From Epiperipatus broadwayi (lineage: Eukaryota; Onychophora; Udeonychophora; Euonychophora; Peripatidae), in the NCBI GenBank assembly GCA_028023455.1, contig JAQFVV010006199.1, forward strand, positions 8,384,972 through 8,448,971: 64,000 nucleotides of DNA, written 5' to 3'. This document shows, in pieces, positions 12,561-26,560 of this stretch. The number at the start of each line of letters is the position of its first letter. The first letter of the stretch is position 1. Position numbers and translations under genes: made by a program. The notes under the pieces were generated by a model. That model was given only the letters and a program-made list of their open reading frames with translations, was not told the origin of the DNA and searched no databases.

Positions 12561-14416
12561 CACTGATTTGATCTTTCCCTTTTGTATTAATAATGTATTT
12601 ATTACTATGCCAACAAGAACAGATGAGTAATTAGTTTTAGAATAATTTTTTTTATTAAAAATTACATTAATCCTTTTACAAAGAGAACAACTAAATTAAA
12701 GATACAAGTTTCATTTTTCAAGCTATTTTTAACAAACTCTTTTGCTCTGGAATAAAGTTGAATTTTTTATCATCTGTGATAAATATTTTGACAATTGAAT
12801 ACTTTTAATTAGAGCTTAAAATAGTTATTTCATACTAAATATTTCATTCCTCAAATCTTCATTTAAGATAAATTTGCAATTGAATTAATACTATTAGAAC
12901 TTTAAAAAATTATTTAAGAATTAAACAAAATGTTTTATTATATTGTTTATTTTTTATCTACATATACATAGCTTGCATATATTTATAAATCTGTTACTTT
13001 AATGTTAATTTTCTCATTTTAAAATTATTCACTAGTTTCCATGTCTCCTACTTCAAATATTATAACAAATGAATATTATTAATTCAAATATTTTTTATTT
13101 ATTTTTATTTTATCGCTTTTTTATTTATAACCTATGTACACACGCCTCTGTGAAATGATAATTTCAATATACATATATTATAAAATTGTGAATAACTGCA
13201 TATTCATTTTATAATCAATTAGATAATAATGTACTAACTCAGTCTATATTTGTTTGGTTTATATTAGATTATTAATTTGAAACTTAAAGTTATAGTTTAT
13301 AATCGAATTATTACACATAAATGAGCATTTTCTTATTTCAAAAGCTATTGAAATGTATATGCTATTGAAAGTTAACACATTTGGTAAAATAAAATTAAAT
13401 GAAAATGTCGAGAATTAATTATTGCTATTTATTAATGACTTTATTAATATTAGTATAAAATAAAATACTCTCCAGTCTTTGGCACAATTTTATTCTACAA
13501 GTGAGTAAATATTATTATTTAAAACTTACCATGAAGTTTTAAGTCTATGAAATTAAAAAATAGTGTTTGAAAAATAATGAATTTATATAAAACTTACATT
13601 CTTATTTCTTTTTTATTTATTTTAAAACTGATTGAAATTTGATTAAGTTTTTTTGGAATATAGTATACAAGGAAATAGGTAATTAAATTTATTTTAGAGA
13701 AACAGAAAATTGGGCAATTAATTAGTACAGTTATAGTTACTAGATTAGTACATATGTATATTTAAGTAACGATGACTTTAATATTTGATATTATTGACTT
13801 GAATATTTCACCACATAATAGTTATGTATCAAATTCATGCAAGCTATTATTAAAAAGTCAAATTAGTGAATAGAAAAGTTTTATACAGCAATCTAAGAGA
13901 TTGTGGCTTTCAGGAAAAATATTCAGTACCAGTGCAGTATGAAAAGTTTTGATATATTTTTGTAGCCTCCAAAATATGTGGCTAATTTTCTAAGCTTGCC
14001 AGTTATAGATAATCCTGGTAAGATATAGTCTATTAAAACTATTGTCATGAGTTTTGAACCTGCCTTCACTGCAAAGCATAAAAGACCTGCTTCCAAATAT
14101 CAGTTGAAGATGTAATAAAATTGTAACTGTTGCCCAGAGAATAAACTTCAACAAAAAAAAAAATAATTCATCAAGATAAGAATGGTTCATCAGAAAAAGA
14201 TAGATATTAGAAAAAATTTGCACAGTAGAGCATACACTCCAAGAGTTTGAACTAATCAACACGATTTCAAAGTTATATGCAAATGAGAAGTTCTATTTGA
14301 AGTCAAATTGTAAAAACTTCCTAGGTATGGAATCATATTTATTCATTTAACCACTAATTTTACTCATATTTTAAATTTATTATTATTATTTATTTCACTG
14401 CGTATTTCATTATTTA
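12561..14416. other. AT-rich intergenic DNA, nothing recognised
   Basis: No credible gene or repeat. A 90-residue open frame on the minus strand near 14.0-14.26 kb has no recognisable domain and was not accepted. Confidence 0.55.
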
Positions 14417-15340
14417 GTGTTTACTAAAATAGCAACTTTCTTTATACAATCACAAGCCATAGTAATCAATGGATACTAGAAGGTTTGTATATCAAAATCC
14501 TTATTTAGTGCCTACTTATCTAATATCTCCAGACTAGTTTTCTATTCTACGAGTTTCATCAATGAGGAGCCTTGGATCTGAATGCCATGCACCTAAATCT
14601 TTGAATCTAATGCATCCCTTCAGCAGCCACCTTTTTTATCTTTTTAGTTTAACTGTAAAGTGATGAGCATAAACTGAAAACATAATGTTTTCAAATCAAT
14701 TTACTTGTATAGTCATATAGATCTGAACGCAGTTCAGTATCTATAAATGTTTGTGTTCTTAGTTTTTTAATAACCATGGTCACCAATATTCTTTGGCTAG
14801 GATTGGGATCAAAACACTAAAACATGACATATCTGTTAAAACAATAGCCACTTTATTTATACAATAATACTAGAAGATTTGTGCATCAAAATCCCTGTCT
14901 AGTGATTACTCATCTAATATTCTCAGACTAGTTTCTATATTATAAGTTTCATTAATGAGGAGTTTTGTATTTGAGAACAATGCAGATCTTTGGATTAATG
15001 ATGATCGATGAGTATACAAAAATTTATAGATATTTAACTGGGTTCAGATCTGTTTAACTCTACAAGCAAATTATCTTGGATTGAAATCATTATTGTATTT
15101 TCAGGTTGGGCTTATAGCTTTATAATTAAATAAAAAAATAAAAAGTGGTTGCTGAAGGGTGCATTAGATCCAAAGATTTAGATGCATTTCTCTCTGTTGG
15201 AAGCTATAAGATAGAAATTAGTCTGGAGATATTTTATTAGTAGGCATTAGATAGGAATTTTGATACATAACCAGAAGATTATTATGACTTGCATTTGGTG
15301 TGGCTTTTATTGTAGGGAGAAAGTTGTTACTGTTTTAAGA
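14417..15340. mobile_element. FB-1 foldback repeat, copy 1
   Basis: The left arm (about 14,432-14,700, plus sense) contains tatctccagactagttt and catcaatgaggagcc. The same unit recurs in plus sense at about 14,840-15,000. It recurs in reverse at about 15,120-15,337, with gtctggagatattttattag and a tail rich in aactttct-type sequence. The central part, around gaacgcagttcagtatc and accatggtcaccaatatt, matches in reverse complement the centre of the copy at 27.8 kb. Together they define one family with long, diverged inverted arms and no coding capacity. No clear target duplication was found, and the arms have diverged more than in copy 2, which suggests an older insertion. Confidence 0.75.
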
Positions 15341-18300
15341 GATTGTGTAAGATTATGAAATGGTGGTCATGTGATTTTTCATGTTTGGAATTGATTAATA
15401 TTTGAAATGTAATATTTTGTTTCTCTCCTCCATGTTATATGTATTTTTCATAGCAGGGTTAGATATTACATTTCAATTTTAGGAAAGAGGAGAAATTTGA
15501 GTTGGTACTTATTTTTTAATCCATTTTCTAAATCATATAGTAATATAGTCTGTTTCTCATACTGAATTTAAAATGTTTCTTATAGATTTTTAAGCTGATA
15601 TTTGGTATAATAGAAATAAGGAAAATATTATTCTGGAATTAATAAAAATAATAAGATTATTACTTGATATACAAAATATTTTTGAATACCATATTTTTAA
15701 ACTATATTCATTTTATTAATATTTAACATTTTTGTATTTTTTTATTCTCACTTCTGGTACACTATTTAAATTATATTATGCCATGTAATGTGTGTAATAT
15801 TTCAGGATTAAATTTCAAATTGGCATATGTTAATTATTTACCAATCTATAAAAGTTAGCATTATGGATAATAGTGATACGAATTATAAGTTTGTTATGTA
15901 ATGATCATGACCCTATAATTTAGATTATAAGTGGTATCCATCTGATATTATCAACTACATATACAAGCCTTTATTATTGAAATAATCCTAGGATGACCAA
16001 TAGAGAGACACAGAGAGATATTATTGGAGAGTAACATAATTTTGCCTCAGATTATAATTCGAATATTTCTGTTCAGTTATGAAAGTATTTTGTACATTTA
16101 ATCTTCCTCTATTCTGAATCATTATAATACATATTATAAATTTGCAAGTAACTATATATATTTTATTATCAATTAGTTAACTACTAATTTATTTCATCTG
16201 TGACTTTTGGTAGTTTTATATTAAATTATTTCTTTTAGAGAATTGATAAGATTGTTAAAGACACAGCAATATAAATGAAATCCAAGAATTAGTTTGGAAC
16301 TTAAAATTATAATTTATAGTTGTTGTAGAAGTAGAAAATTCAAGTGTAAAATTCATATTTTAAAAATTTTAATCATTTTTATAACTATTAGTAAAAGTAA
16401 AAAAATACTGTAATGCATGATTAAAATCTTATAGTGCCGCAGTTTGTTTTCTTACAATTCTGGATATAGTTATGATTACTTTAAGCATAGGCAACTTAAT
16501 CTTAAAGTACAATGGTGCCATCATCATATTTACTATTTTACTTATTCCCTTTCAACATAGGTAAACAAACAAAAATATTAAAGTTTGCAAGATATTTTGA
16601 AAACTCTAAATGTTAAACTTATCTGTTTGTATGCATTATTTCGTGATAGGAAACAATTATTTTATTGTTTTGCAATAAGTTTTATGCAAGACTTACACTC
16701 TCACATAATCACATTTATTGATTCTGATATTATAATCTAAATTTGATTAAATTTCTTTATTTTTTTTTAACAAAAAATTAAAATTTCATTTGAAATGGCT
16801 TTAATACATAAAGCTATTGATTGTAGCAATTCTGCCAATATAAAATAATTTATATTTATTTTTTAAATGTTAAATAGAAAATTATTAATTTGATTGCTAA
16901 AGAAAAAATTGTATAGTGAAGCCATGATCTTCATAAAAAGTAAATATAACAAATAATATTACTAATTGTTAGAATACTTCTGAAATAATTTGCTTTTAAA
17001 ATTATTCACCACTTATTGATGGTTTTTACAAATGTTATTTTTAAATTGTTGTATTAAATCATAAATATTAGAGTAAAAAAAATCCATAGGTGGCCAGAAA
17101 AGTAAAAAATTGAGTTTCTGAATCAATTTTTTGGAGAAAATAGTTTGAATCACAAAAAATTTGATTATTTTGTGAGTTTATTAAAATTCATAATTATTTT
17201 TGTACAATAATCATGTAATAATTATTAAAAATCAAGAATAAAAATTATTAATAATTTATATTGAATGGAGATATTTTATTTTTAAAAATAGAATATTATA
17301 TTTTTGACAATGCAAATTTATCCTGAGGGTATTTACAAATTTAGGTAATATGTAATCAGTGCAATTGGTAAGGGTGTTTTAGAACTTGTTGTAATATTAT
17401 AAAAAATATCAAACTTGTAAACCATAATTTGATCAATTTGAAAGAAATAAATTGATCAATTTAAGAGAAATAAATATTTATTCATTCATATTTTAAAAAT
17501 GAATGTCATATAAGAAAATTTTTGTTGCTTTTTGAAAATAAAAATAATCTTTTCAGCAGTTATGATGTACAAGATTTTGTTTATGATCTTATTTTTTTAA
17601 TTTAAAAAAAAAATCAAATGTGTTTATTTAGAATTTACTTCATTTATAAAAAAAAATATTTGTCAAATGAAATCAAATTTATTATATTCTTACAAGTAAT
17701 AATAGTTTAATATTAACCTTAATGTTGAATGATTACATCCAGTGAAAATAATTAAAATTGTCACCTTGAGAGAATATTAAAATTAACAAATTAAATGAGG
17801 TTTATAATATAGCAATATACATTTCAGAGATAGTTCATGATTCTTTAGGTTTCATTGGAAGCACATATATTTAATTCATCTCTTTTTTAGATATGGTATA
17901 GTATTTTGTGTTATCAAATGGTTTCTAAGCATAATACTAAAAGTTTTATGAAATTTAAAAAAGTTTGTGAAGCATCTTTGTTTTTTCTGATAAAATGAAA
18001 GTTATTGACTTAGCAATAATAGTAAAAAGAAAACTATAAAATATTCTTGCCTTGCATCAGAAAGCTTAAAGATTGAAGTGTTTAACTGGGAATCTGAACT
18101 GGATGTCTTACCAATAAATTGGTATGATTGTAGAGATTCTGAAGTTGTTGAAGAAAAACAATATTATTTAGTCAATATTTGATTTTGGTTAAAATTTGAT
18201 ATTTTACTATTCATTTTATTTTTATTTTTTGAATGAATGTGACATGAGTGAATGTATACACAATAACATATATATGTAAATATGCTCCCTCTGCTATTAA

Positions 18301-19249
18301 TAATTATATTATTGATTAAAATTTTGTTTACATTGTAATCTTAATTTATATATGCATATTATATGAAAAAAGGGTCTGTGTTACATATATATCAGTGTTA
18401 AAAACTATACATTTGAATTTCAATGAATAATTTATAGATTCCATTGTAATCAAAGCTTATCATCAAGGGAGGGGGATATAATACGTGATATATAATGTAT
18501 GAAGGGAGGGAGGCTTGGACAAAATATATTGATATCAAGCTTCTACTGCATTCTATATTTGGCCATTTGTAAGAAATTATCTATTTATGAAATATTAAAA
18601 AGAGAAAAAACAAATTTAGCAGAATTAAAAATATATATATTAAAGAAAAACGTTACAAGTTTTTTTTCACTGTCTTGTTTAATTATTATTATTTTTTAAA
18701 TTATTTTTATTGGCAATTTTAATTTGCACATGTATTATAATCTTTAAATTGAATTGTATTTTAGATATATATATATAAATGTGAAAAAATATCTGTATAA
18801 CATATATATGTATTGAAAAGTACAGTACATATATTGGTCACTACAATAAATAATATTTATATTGTAAACAAAATGTGAATTTATCTTAGAGCATCTCACT
18901 GTGTACGTTGATAAAAACTGTTTTGTTTATTTTTAAAAGAAGCTTATAGAAACTTTCAAAATAAAAAATCTAACATTAAATTTATTTTCTTAAAACAAAT
19001 TCACATCTCATCAATACTTTATTTTTATAAAGATTTGTAATCAAGGAAAGAAGCATTGATTATAAACTACTATTAAGGATAATTAAACATTGTTAATAAT
19101 GTATATTTAAATAAGGTTTAGACATTTTAATTTGGCTTTTTTAAAAAAACTTATTTTTTAAAAATAAATTTCCTTCCTTTTTGCAAGAAGAAAAAAAAAT
19201 CTATTTTTATTATTACATTATAAGAATATGCCAAATTGACTTATCACAG
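15341..19249. other. AT-rich intergenic DNA
   Basis: No gene was recognised. A 25-bp direct repeat containing ttgatcaa lies at about 17,428-17,475. The segment near 18,310-18,370 shares a short stretch (aatcttaatttatatatg and neighbours) with 50,355-50,390, perhaps from another worn repeat. Confidence 0.5.
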
Positions 19250-19308
19250 GTGACTGGATTTAGGTCAAAAAAGATGCAGATCAATCTTCGCGGGAATAAA
19301 TGTGAATG
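19250..19308 (+). CDS. Candidate 59-nt internal host exon, unidentified
   Basis: The sequence ttgacttatcacag just before it is a good 3' splice site. The segment is followed at 19,309 by gtgagtcc, a consensus 5' splice site; a second donor-like gtatgt lies at 19,322. Only one frame is open across the 59 nt, encoding VTGFRSKKMQINLRGNKCEW with two bases left over. It is richer in G+C, including CpG (cttcgcggg), than the surrounding desert. I do not recognise the peptide and no partner exon can be joined to it with confidence. It could be chance, since such short patterns arise often in 64 kb. Confidence 0.3.
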
Positions 19309-21995
19309 GTGAGTCCATAAGGTATGTAAACACACACACTTAAAAGTAGTAATAAGTAAATGTTGCAATTTGCATTTAAATTTAATTTTAAAAAATTTTC
19401 ACAGTAAATATGAAGCTCTTTTTTTTATTTTATTGTTATCGTTTAGTTCTTAATCAATATATATAGAATAGTGAAAAATGAAATTTTATATGTTAATAAT
19501 TTTAATGTATAAAATTTTAAATGAGATAAATTTATCTCTCACTCCCAACTAGAACTATAAATTGATGAGGGAAAGTTTTGCAAAAAAAAAAAAAGTCACA
19601 GTAATGACAGGTGCAAAATTAAAAGAGTTATGATTAGAATATAAAATTGTTAAGCCTATTATTTTTCGAGAAAGCTGACGTAATATGAAAATTTCCATTC
19701 AAAATACTATATAGTCAATTTTTAATATAGTCAAACTGAAACGGTCAAGAATGAATATATAAAAACAATTGCTACATAAAAAAAGAAGATAAAATTTATG
19801 GTGATTAGTATGATTATTTGATATCTTATTTAACATTATTTTCTGATAAAACATCAAAACAAAATTATATATATATATAATAAATTTTAAGTAATAAAGC
19901 AATTACTTCATTAAATATTCCCTCTTTTTCAATTTATAAACTAATAACTAAAATGACTCCATTTAGCCGATTAATAGAAATCGCTCTTCAAAGGAAACCT
20001 TGATTTTAATTAGAATTATGATCCTATTTTAATATGTGTTCATATTTAATTTTGTAGTTGGAAAATGTAGCATGAATAGATCTTAAACCTATTTATAAAT
20101 GCACCACAGAAACTTTCGTTTGTTCGTTATCAAAATAAAACTATTTTATATTGAATTCTATCTTTTTGAAACCAATCTGACCGTTAATTAAATATAATAG
20201 TAATTATTCCATGATTAAAATCATATTTGTTTTCAATAAAATCTTTAACACTGTTTGAGAACTAGTAATTTGAAAACAATGTACAATATAAAAATATATC
20301 ATCTAGTTGAAAAATAATTATTTTCACTCTTACTAATGTTTCGTATGTGTGTTGCATAGAATCATAGACAATTTATTGTTTCATCAATTAATTCATAAAT
20401 AAAATCCAAATCAATCTGGAAAGTTATTGCACAAAGAAGCCAGCAGTGGAGCTAATATCAAGATTGATCACACAAACATTTTGCAATTAGCATTCAACTT
20501 ATTTGTTTTTTTATGTATATAAACTTCTTTGAACAATTAGGCAGATTTAGTAATTCAACAACAGAATATTATGACCATCATCATTAGTGTTATTCACCAT
20601 TATTTTGCTAATCTTTTAATACAGTTTAGTGTAGCATCTCAATTTTAGAGCTATATAATAAACTTCAATAAGTTCTTACATTAATAATGTAAAATGATGG
20701 CCATTAGATTTGTGAATTTTCAATTTCAAAAATAGACATCATTTACCTCTCATTTTAAAACTAAACGATGCTAGTTAAATAAAATTTAACTTTATTTCTA
20801 GTTTTGTTTATATATAAATACTTTATATTGTATAAATTTATTTTATTAATGACAATTTGAAACTCTAAAATACAATATATACTTATTTTTATATCAATAC
20901 AAAACTTTTTTATGACCTTAATTAAAACAATAAATCAAAACAATAATTTGCGTTTATTAATTAATTCTCTTTGTTTTTTAATTTTTTATTTAAAATGCAT
21001 AACAGCTTTTCATTTAATAATTCAATATGATCTTTTTTTGAAGATTTATATAGCATTGATGAAAGACTTTTGAGGACACATTAAACAGCAAGGAAAACAA
21101 ACTGCTGAATACTTGTTCAGATTAGACTGAACTTTAGCTAAGTTAAAGCATATGATCAAGTTGAGGATTGATGTATTTTAGTTAATTAAGAAAATATTTA
21201 ATTATTTGAAAAAGCATAGATGGAAAAAGAAGACGTTGACCAGTAATGAAATGTATAAAATTATTTGATTAATATAGGGGAGAGGGGGGGTCAGATAGTT
21301 CGCTTTAGGTTTAATTAATTTATAGATATTTACTGAATGTTTTTTTTCTTTAATTTCATTTGTGATGGTTCATTTATTGCAAACGGTTAAAGACAGATTT
21401 TTGGAAATTTCATTTGAATAATAGAATTTTTAAGTAATAGATATTTGGATTTATGCTATTCTACCTGTTTTATATTAGTGTCTATTATCTTGCCTAATGT
21501 CTCACTATTATATATATATCTTAATGTTATTATATTTTAAAATAAAAATTGTTTTTTTTTACTGTAGCTAAAATAGCAACAAAAGTTGTGATATTTTGAC
21601 AGCTTATCACACATTTAAACTGCCTTGTCATTTAATATAACAGACACACATTTTTTTTTTTTGTAATTTTATTTTCTAAACAATAAATTATTATAGTGAT
21701 TTCCAAAATAGTTTTAAAATCACATGATAATTTTTTTTTTTTTAATGTATGCTTAAGTCCTCTGAAGGCAGATAACTAGGTTATAGATCACTAAGATCAA
21801 GCAATAATACTAGATCATTGTCAGTATTTTTGTTAATTTTTGCTATTCTTTTAGTATAGCTTGTTCTAGCATATAATTAGGAACATCTTAAATTTTAATG
21901 TGGTCTTTACAAAGTTAAATTATTCATTCATTTAGAAGTATCCATCATTTAAAATATAATTATTTATTCTACTGTTTATTTAATTATTTTTCAAT
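19309..21995. other. AT-rich intergenic or intronic DNA, nothing recognised
   Basis: Several poly(T) and poly(A) runs and an (AT) patch near 19,868. No domain was found on either strand. A G-rich run lies at about 21,279-21,290. Confidence 0.55.
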
Positions 21996-22048
21996 TATCT
22001 ATCTATCTGTTCTATATATCTATCCCTATGTATCTATCTGTCTATTTT

Positions 22049-22085
<37 letters not shown>

Positions 22086-22086
22086 T
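21996..22086 (+). repeat. (TATC)n/(TGTC)n compound microsatellite
   Basis: Tetranucleotide repeats of tatc and tgtc type with interruptions. Confidence 0.95.
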
Positions 22087-22759
22087 ATATTGTTAAAAAC
22101 AATCTCTTTTAGCAGAGTGAAATAATATTAGAGCTTTTTTATTTGGAATCCATTGACAAATATTTAAATATATGGCAGACTCATTTAATGCTAGTTTGCT
22201 TTTGTACCACATACACAAGAATTCTCATGCACATTTATGTACCATTATTGGTGGCATTTAGTTTTGTTTTGCTTGCATATTTCATTCAATAAATTATAAA
22301 TATGACAGTTTTTTTTAACAAATATGTATTACATGACTATTTTTAAATTAGTTTGTATTGCTGAGAATACAGTATATCTTTACTCCAGTTAGTGAGGTTA
22401 AGTAATTTCTCCAAATTCATTATAAATCAAGAATCTCATATAATAAGCAAGGGATTATAATAATTTTTTTATGGCAAAAAATTTAGCTTGTTACTACAGA
22501 ATTTTGAATATTATACTAACAAACAGTTTAACAAAGCATATTATTATAAAACAATTCTAATGTGTGTGCATAATGTTTTTTATAAACTGTTGTCTGTTAT
22601 ATGCACTTATATATAATAATTCAATTTAAAAAAAAAAACAATAGTATTTAGCTTAAAGTTATTTTTTCCCAGATCTTTGAAATGAGATCCATTCACCATT
22701 CATTGTAGTTATATTTTCTAAGATATCTTTTATTAAATGCTCATTCTAAGGAGCTCTCC

Positions 22760-24420
22760 CTGATTTTTAATTCTTTCGATAATTTTGGCCTTTTTGGCAG
22801 AAGTCTCCAGGAAAAAAATCTTAAAATGGATGACTGGGTTGTTTCTTTAATTTTCTATCCGTATAATATCTTGTAAGGTCCTATAATTTGGTTCAAGTTA
22901 TTTCTCAATTTGATGCTGCATTCTAAGGTGTAATCAGATTCATCCAAAAAAAATGTTTATGATTTCATGATACAAAAACAATTCTTTAAGTTTTTTTGAT
23001 ATCCAAGTTCTTTTTTGTAGACTTGTTGAATTTTTTTTTAAATGGTCATCATTTTTTTATTCAATTACATTAATTTTTTCTTGATTAATTATTTTGTATG
23101 TGATCCCAAAATTTTTCAATGATATTATCATTAATTTCCATAAATCCTAGTTTTTTTAATTACAAAATATGATTTTTCATATTATTACAGATTCCTTTTT
23201 ACCTTCTGTGTTTGTAATGAGTAGTAGCCAAACTTTCTTTCACATGAGTTTAAGTGTTGTATTAGATATCTTAGTTTTTGCTTTATTCAAAAAATCAACA
23301 GATGTTTTAAAGGTTTTTCAAAATTGTAGAACTGTTTTATTGCTGTCTTTATTTAAACTAACAATGATATACCACATTACATGCTGAAGAATATAAGAAT
23401 ATATACATCTTGAAGGTTGTGATGTATCTTTGTTCCACAGGCAAAAGTATTCATATTCTGTTCAGTAATAAAAAAATGAGCATGTTCTAAAATGTCCAGG
23501 TATATCGTCTATCAATAATAAGATCTTGTATGTGAGATTATTATTACAGCATTATTTGGTGATGAAGACAGATATTTTGATGTAATACACAAAATTGTCT
23601 TTGGTAAACCATGTTTTCTGTTTGAACACTATATAACAAATAATGATGTCTCTGCAATTTCTTTGAAGGCATACGGATTCTCCACATGATAGATGAGAAG
23701 AGGCTTTAGTTTTGCATCCACTTTCATGTTTCCTCCAAACTGTAATGTAAATTAATCCTCAGAAGCTTTATATTCCTAGCTTTTTTCTTCCAAAACAAAT
23801 GTACATGAAACCAAATATTTCCATAAAGGGCCAGTTTCACTATCATTAGACACTTATTTCATGGTCTATCTCTCTTTCTGAATGTTACCAAGTAGATGAG
23901 ATGGACAATTTGAGATTGCATTACTATCTACTGAAATCATTTGTGTAACTTTTATGTTGTATAAAAGTTCATGCTTCTGGAATTAGTCAAACCATCCATG
24001 ACTTTCTTTGAATTCAAACTCTTTATTGTTTTAATCTCCCTTATTGGGTGCTTTCTGTCATAGGTCATTGAACAGTTTTTTTCTTCCCTTGAATTTATAA
24101 GTTTTATAGTTATGTAAGTCAATTCATTTCATTAGAAATTTTTCTAATTTCTCATATATGGTAAATTTTATTTTTAGTGATTTGGAGAACCTAGATGCAT
24201 CTATGATAGTCTAGATACAGTGTTCTATTTTTTTTTTAAAAAAAAAATAGTAATGACAGAATACATAGGCAAATTCATTGACAAACAGATATCATGATTT
24301 CTTTCTTTTCTTTCTAATTGGCATAATCCACCTTGGCTTCCAAGTTTAAATTCTTTCTTGAAATTTTTCTAGTGATAATACTGCATTTAGTGCATGCCAC
24401 AATTCTAATGAATGTAAATA
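22760..24420 (-). pseudogene. Tigger/pogo-family transposase fossil (Tc1/mariner superfamily)
   Basis: The minus strand carries ordered remnants of a pogo/Tigger transposase. The CENP-B-type DNA-binding part reads SHGWFD-stop-FQKHELLYNIKV at about 24,012-23,940. The catalytic core follows: HLFWKKKARNI (near 23,800, matching the ETGLFWKK region), MKVDAKLKPLLIYHVENPYAFKEI (broken here into its two halves, near 23,725-23,650), LLLIDDIPGHF (near 23,520-23,490, the DNAPGH box) and PVEQRYITTFKMYIFLY (near 23,440-23,390, the PMDQGVIATFK box). The last catalytic aspartate position is Glu in this copy. Many stops and frameshifts make it an old dead copy. The limits are approximate and terminal inverted repeats were not found. 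Confidence 0.82.
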
Positions 24421-26560
24421 ATAGTATAGCACTAAATATATCTTATTAAAAATTGCTGTTAAGTGTAAAAAAAATTTCTGTAAAAAAATAAAAATTCAAT
24501 TAGCATTAGAAAATAATCTTTTACTGTGTAAATGTATTGCAAAATGAATGAGTAAAGAAAAGCAAGATTGCAGTTCACAATATTTTGTGTCCAGCCATTA
24601 CATTCCAGAAAACCCTACTGAATTTTTTTTTTTAAAAAAAAACTATTTATGTGAAATTATTTAGCATTAAAGTAAGCATAATTTGATAATATCTTATTCA
24701 GCTACATTTTTCTGACCATAATGACTTTTCATTTGTTATCATTGTAGGAATTGCCAATTTACCTTTACCAAAACTCAATTACTATCCACTTAGCAAAAAC
24801 AGAAAAAGAAATGTCTGGCATGTTAAAAATTGTATTTATTGCATTTTATATTTGATACTTTAATTAATATTAAGGCTTTTTTTATAGTATATATTGTGTA
24901 GATTAAAAAAACCAGCATTTTATATTCATTTGCTGTGCTTTCTTTTAATGGCGTGAGATGCCACATTTTGTTAAGAGTAGCAACCATTTTCCTAGAATGG
25001 TATTAGACAATAATGGCAAAGATATAATCCATTTCAGTAATAATTAAGATCATGAATTTTTTTCAATATATTTTTATTACATTTTCATTGCGCAAAATTT
25101 ATTGCTAATTCCATAATTCATTAAATATTTTTTTCCTTATTTTTGGTCAAAATAGTTTAGATTTATAATGACAGTATTTTTTGCTTGGGTGGATTTAATT
25201 GAGTGAATATCTTTTAAGTAATAAATACTGTAGTACATTTTAGCTAATGTACACATTTTAAAATTTATTATTAATGCACTTTCTTATTGTTTGTGAGCTA
25301 CGTTTGTTTTTCTTTTTTTGATTATGTATTTATTGTACTTTTTGAAATTTATATATATTGCCTTTTATGATAATAAACTTTATTTTGATGTGTTACAAAT
25401 TATAACACAGACTGCTTTGCAAGGATACTGGATGAAAATGAGATAAATGCAGTAACCATATTTGTACTATTTTATTTCCTCTTTATTATTGTGCAATATG
25501 CTGTAGAGTACTGTGTAATCAAAATATAATTACTAAACATTATGAATAAATCCTTGAATATTTTTTTTTTGGTCATTGACGTTTTATTGTAAGATGATTT
25601 TATCTCCATGAAGTTACTATCCTATGATATCATTAATATTTCAAAATGACTGCCAGTTTGAAAAAAATAATGGGCATTCGTTTAAAAAAAAAAAAAATTC
25701 AATTTTTTTGTTTAAAGATATAGTATAGTGAATAATTAATTGTTAATTGAAGTAATAGGCATAAATGGATGATAATTTCTATGGCTAATCCTTTTATAAA
25801 AGTCCCTTATGTTTAGAGGGAGGGGGTATATTGTCTAAGAGATAAACATCAAGTTGATTTTTATTATTATTATTTTAAAAAAGGTAATATTAATGTGTCT
25901 AAATGAAGAGAAAAATCATTTCTTTAAAGTGTTAAGTAGCAATAAGAAGCTAATGATCATCGAGTTGAAATTAGTGTTTCTAAAACTGTTAACAAGTACA
26001 GTTTTAAAAAGTAAGAAGAGGTAAAAATTTCATCCTATCCTCTCAAATGAAACATTTCTAACAAATTTTGGTTTGTGAAAGGTACAAAAAAAATCAAATC
26101 TTTATGCTTTTGTTATTGAAAAATCATGATTGAAATGAGATTTAACGTCTATTTCATCAATAAAGTTTTGTTTTTTAAATTTATTATAAGGTGTTTATAA
26201 TTTCATTTACAATGAGCCCTCATTTCCACTTTATTTTTTTTCCAAGTCTTTAAGTGGTTGTCATGAATTAATAGAAACAATTCATGGTTTATTAACAGTG
26301 TTTTGTTTATCAATCGACATGCTTTTTTCTGTATTGTCTTGCCCTTTCAACGCGTATACATATGTGTATATATACACACAACAAACTTCTTTAAAATATA
26401 AATTTAGATTACAATAAAAACAAAATTTAAAAATAATGCAATTATTGAATAGTAAATTGAGAGAGCATGTTTACATGTATATTTCTGTGTGTGTGTGCAT
26501 TCATTCATAATATTCAAAAAAGTTACTGTACTATATCTTCATTTTTATCTTTGTACTAAA
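24421..26560. other. AT-rich DNA, nothing recognised
   Basis: No gene or mobile element was recognised. It contains long A and T runs and a G-rich spot near 25,817. Confidence 0.5.

Noticed and set aside
13990-14262. 90-residue minus-strand frame
   Set aside because: Phe/Leu/Ser-rich in AT-rich DNA, with no domain and no splice or repeat support.
23169-23387. 72-residue plus-strand frame
   Set aside because: It lies antisense to the C-terminal part of the Tigger-like fossil and has no domain.
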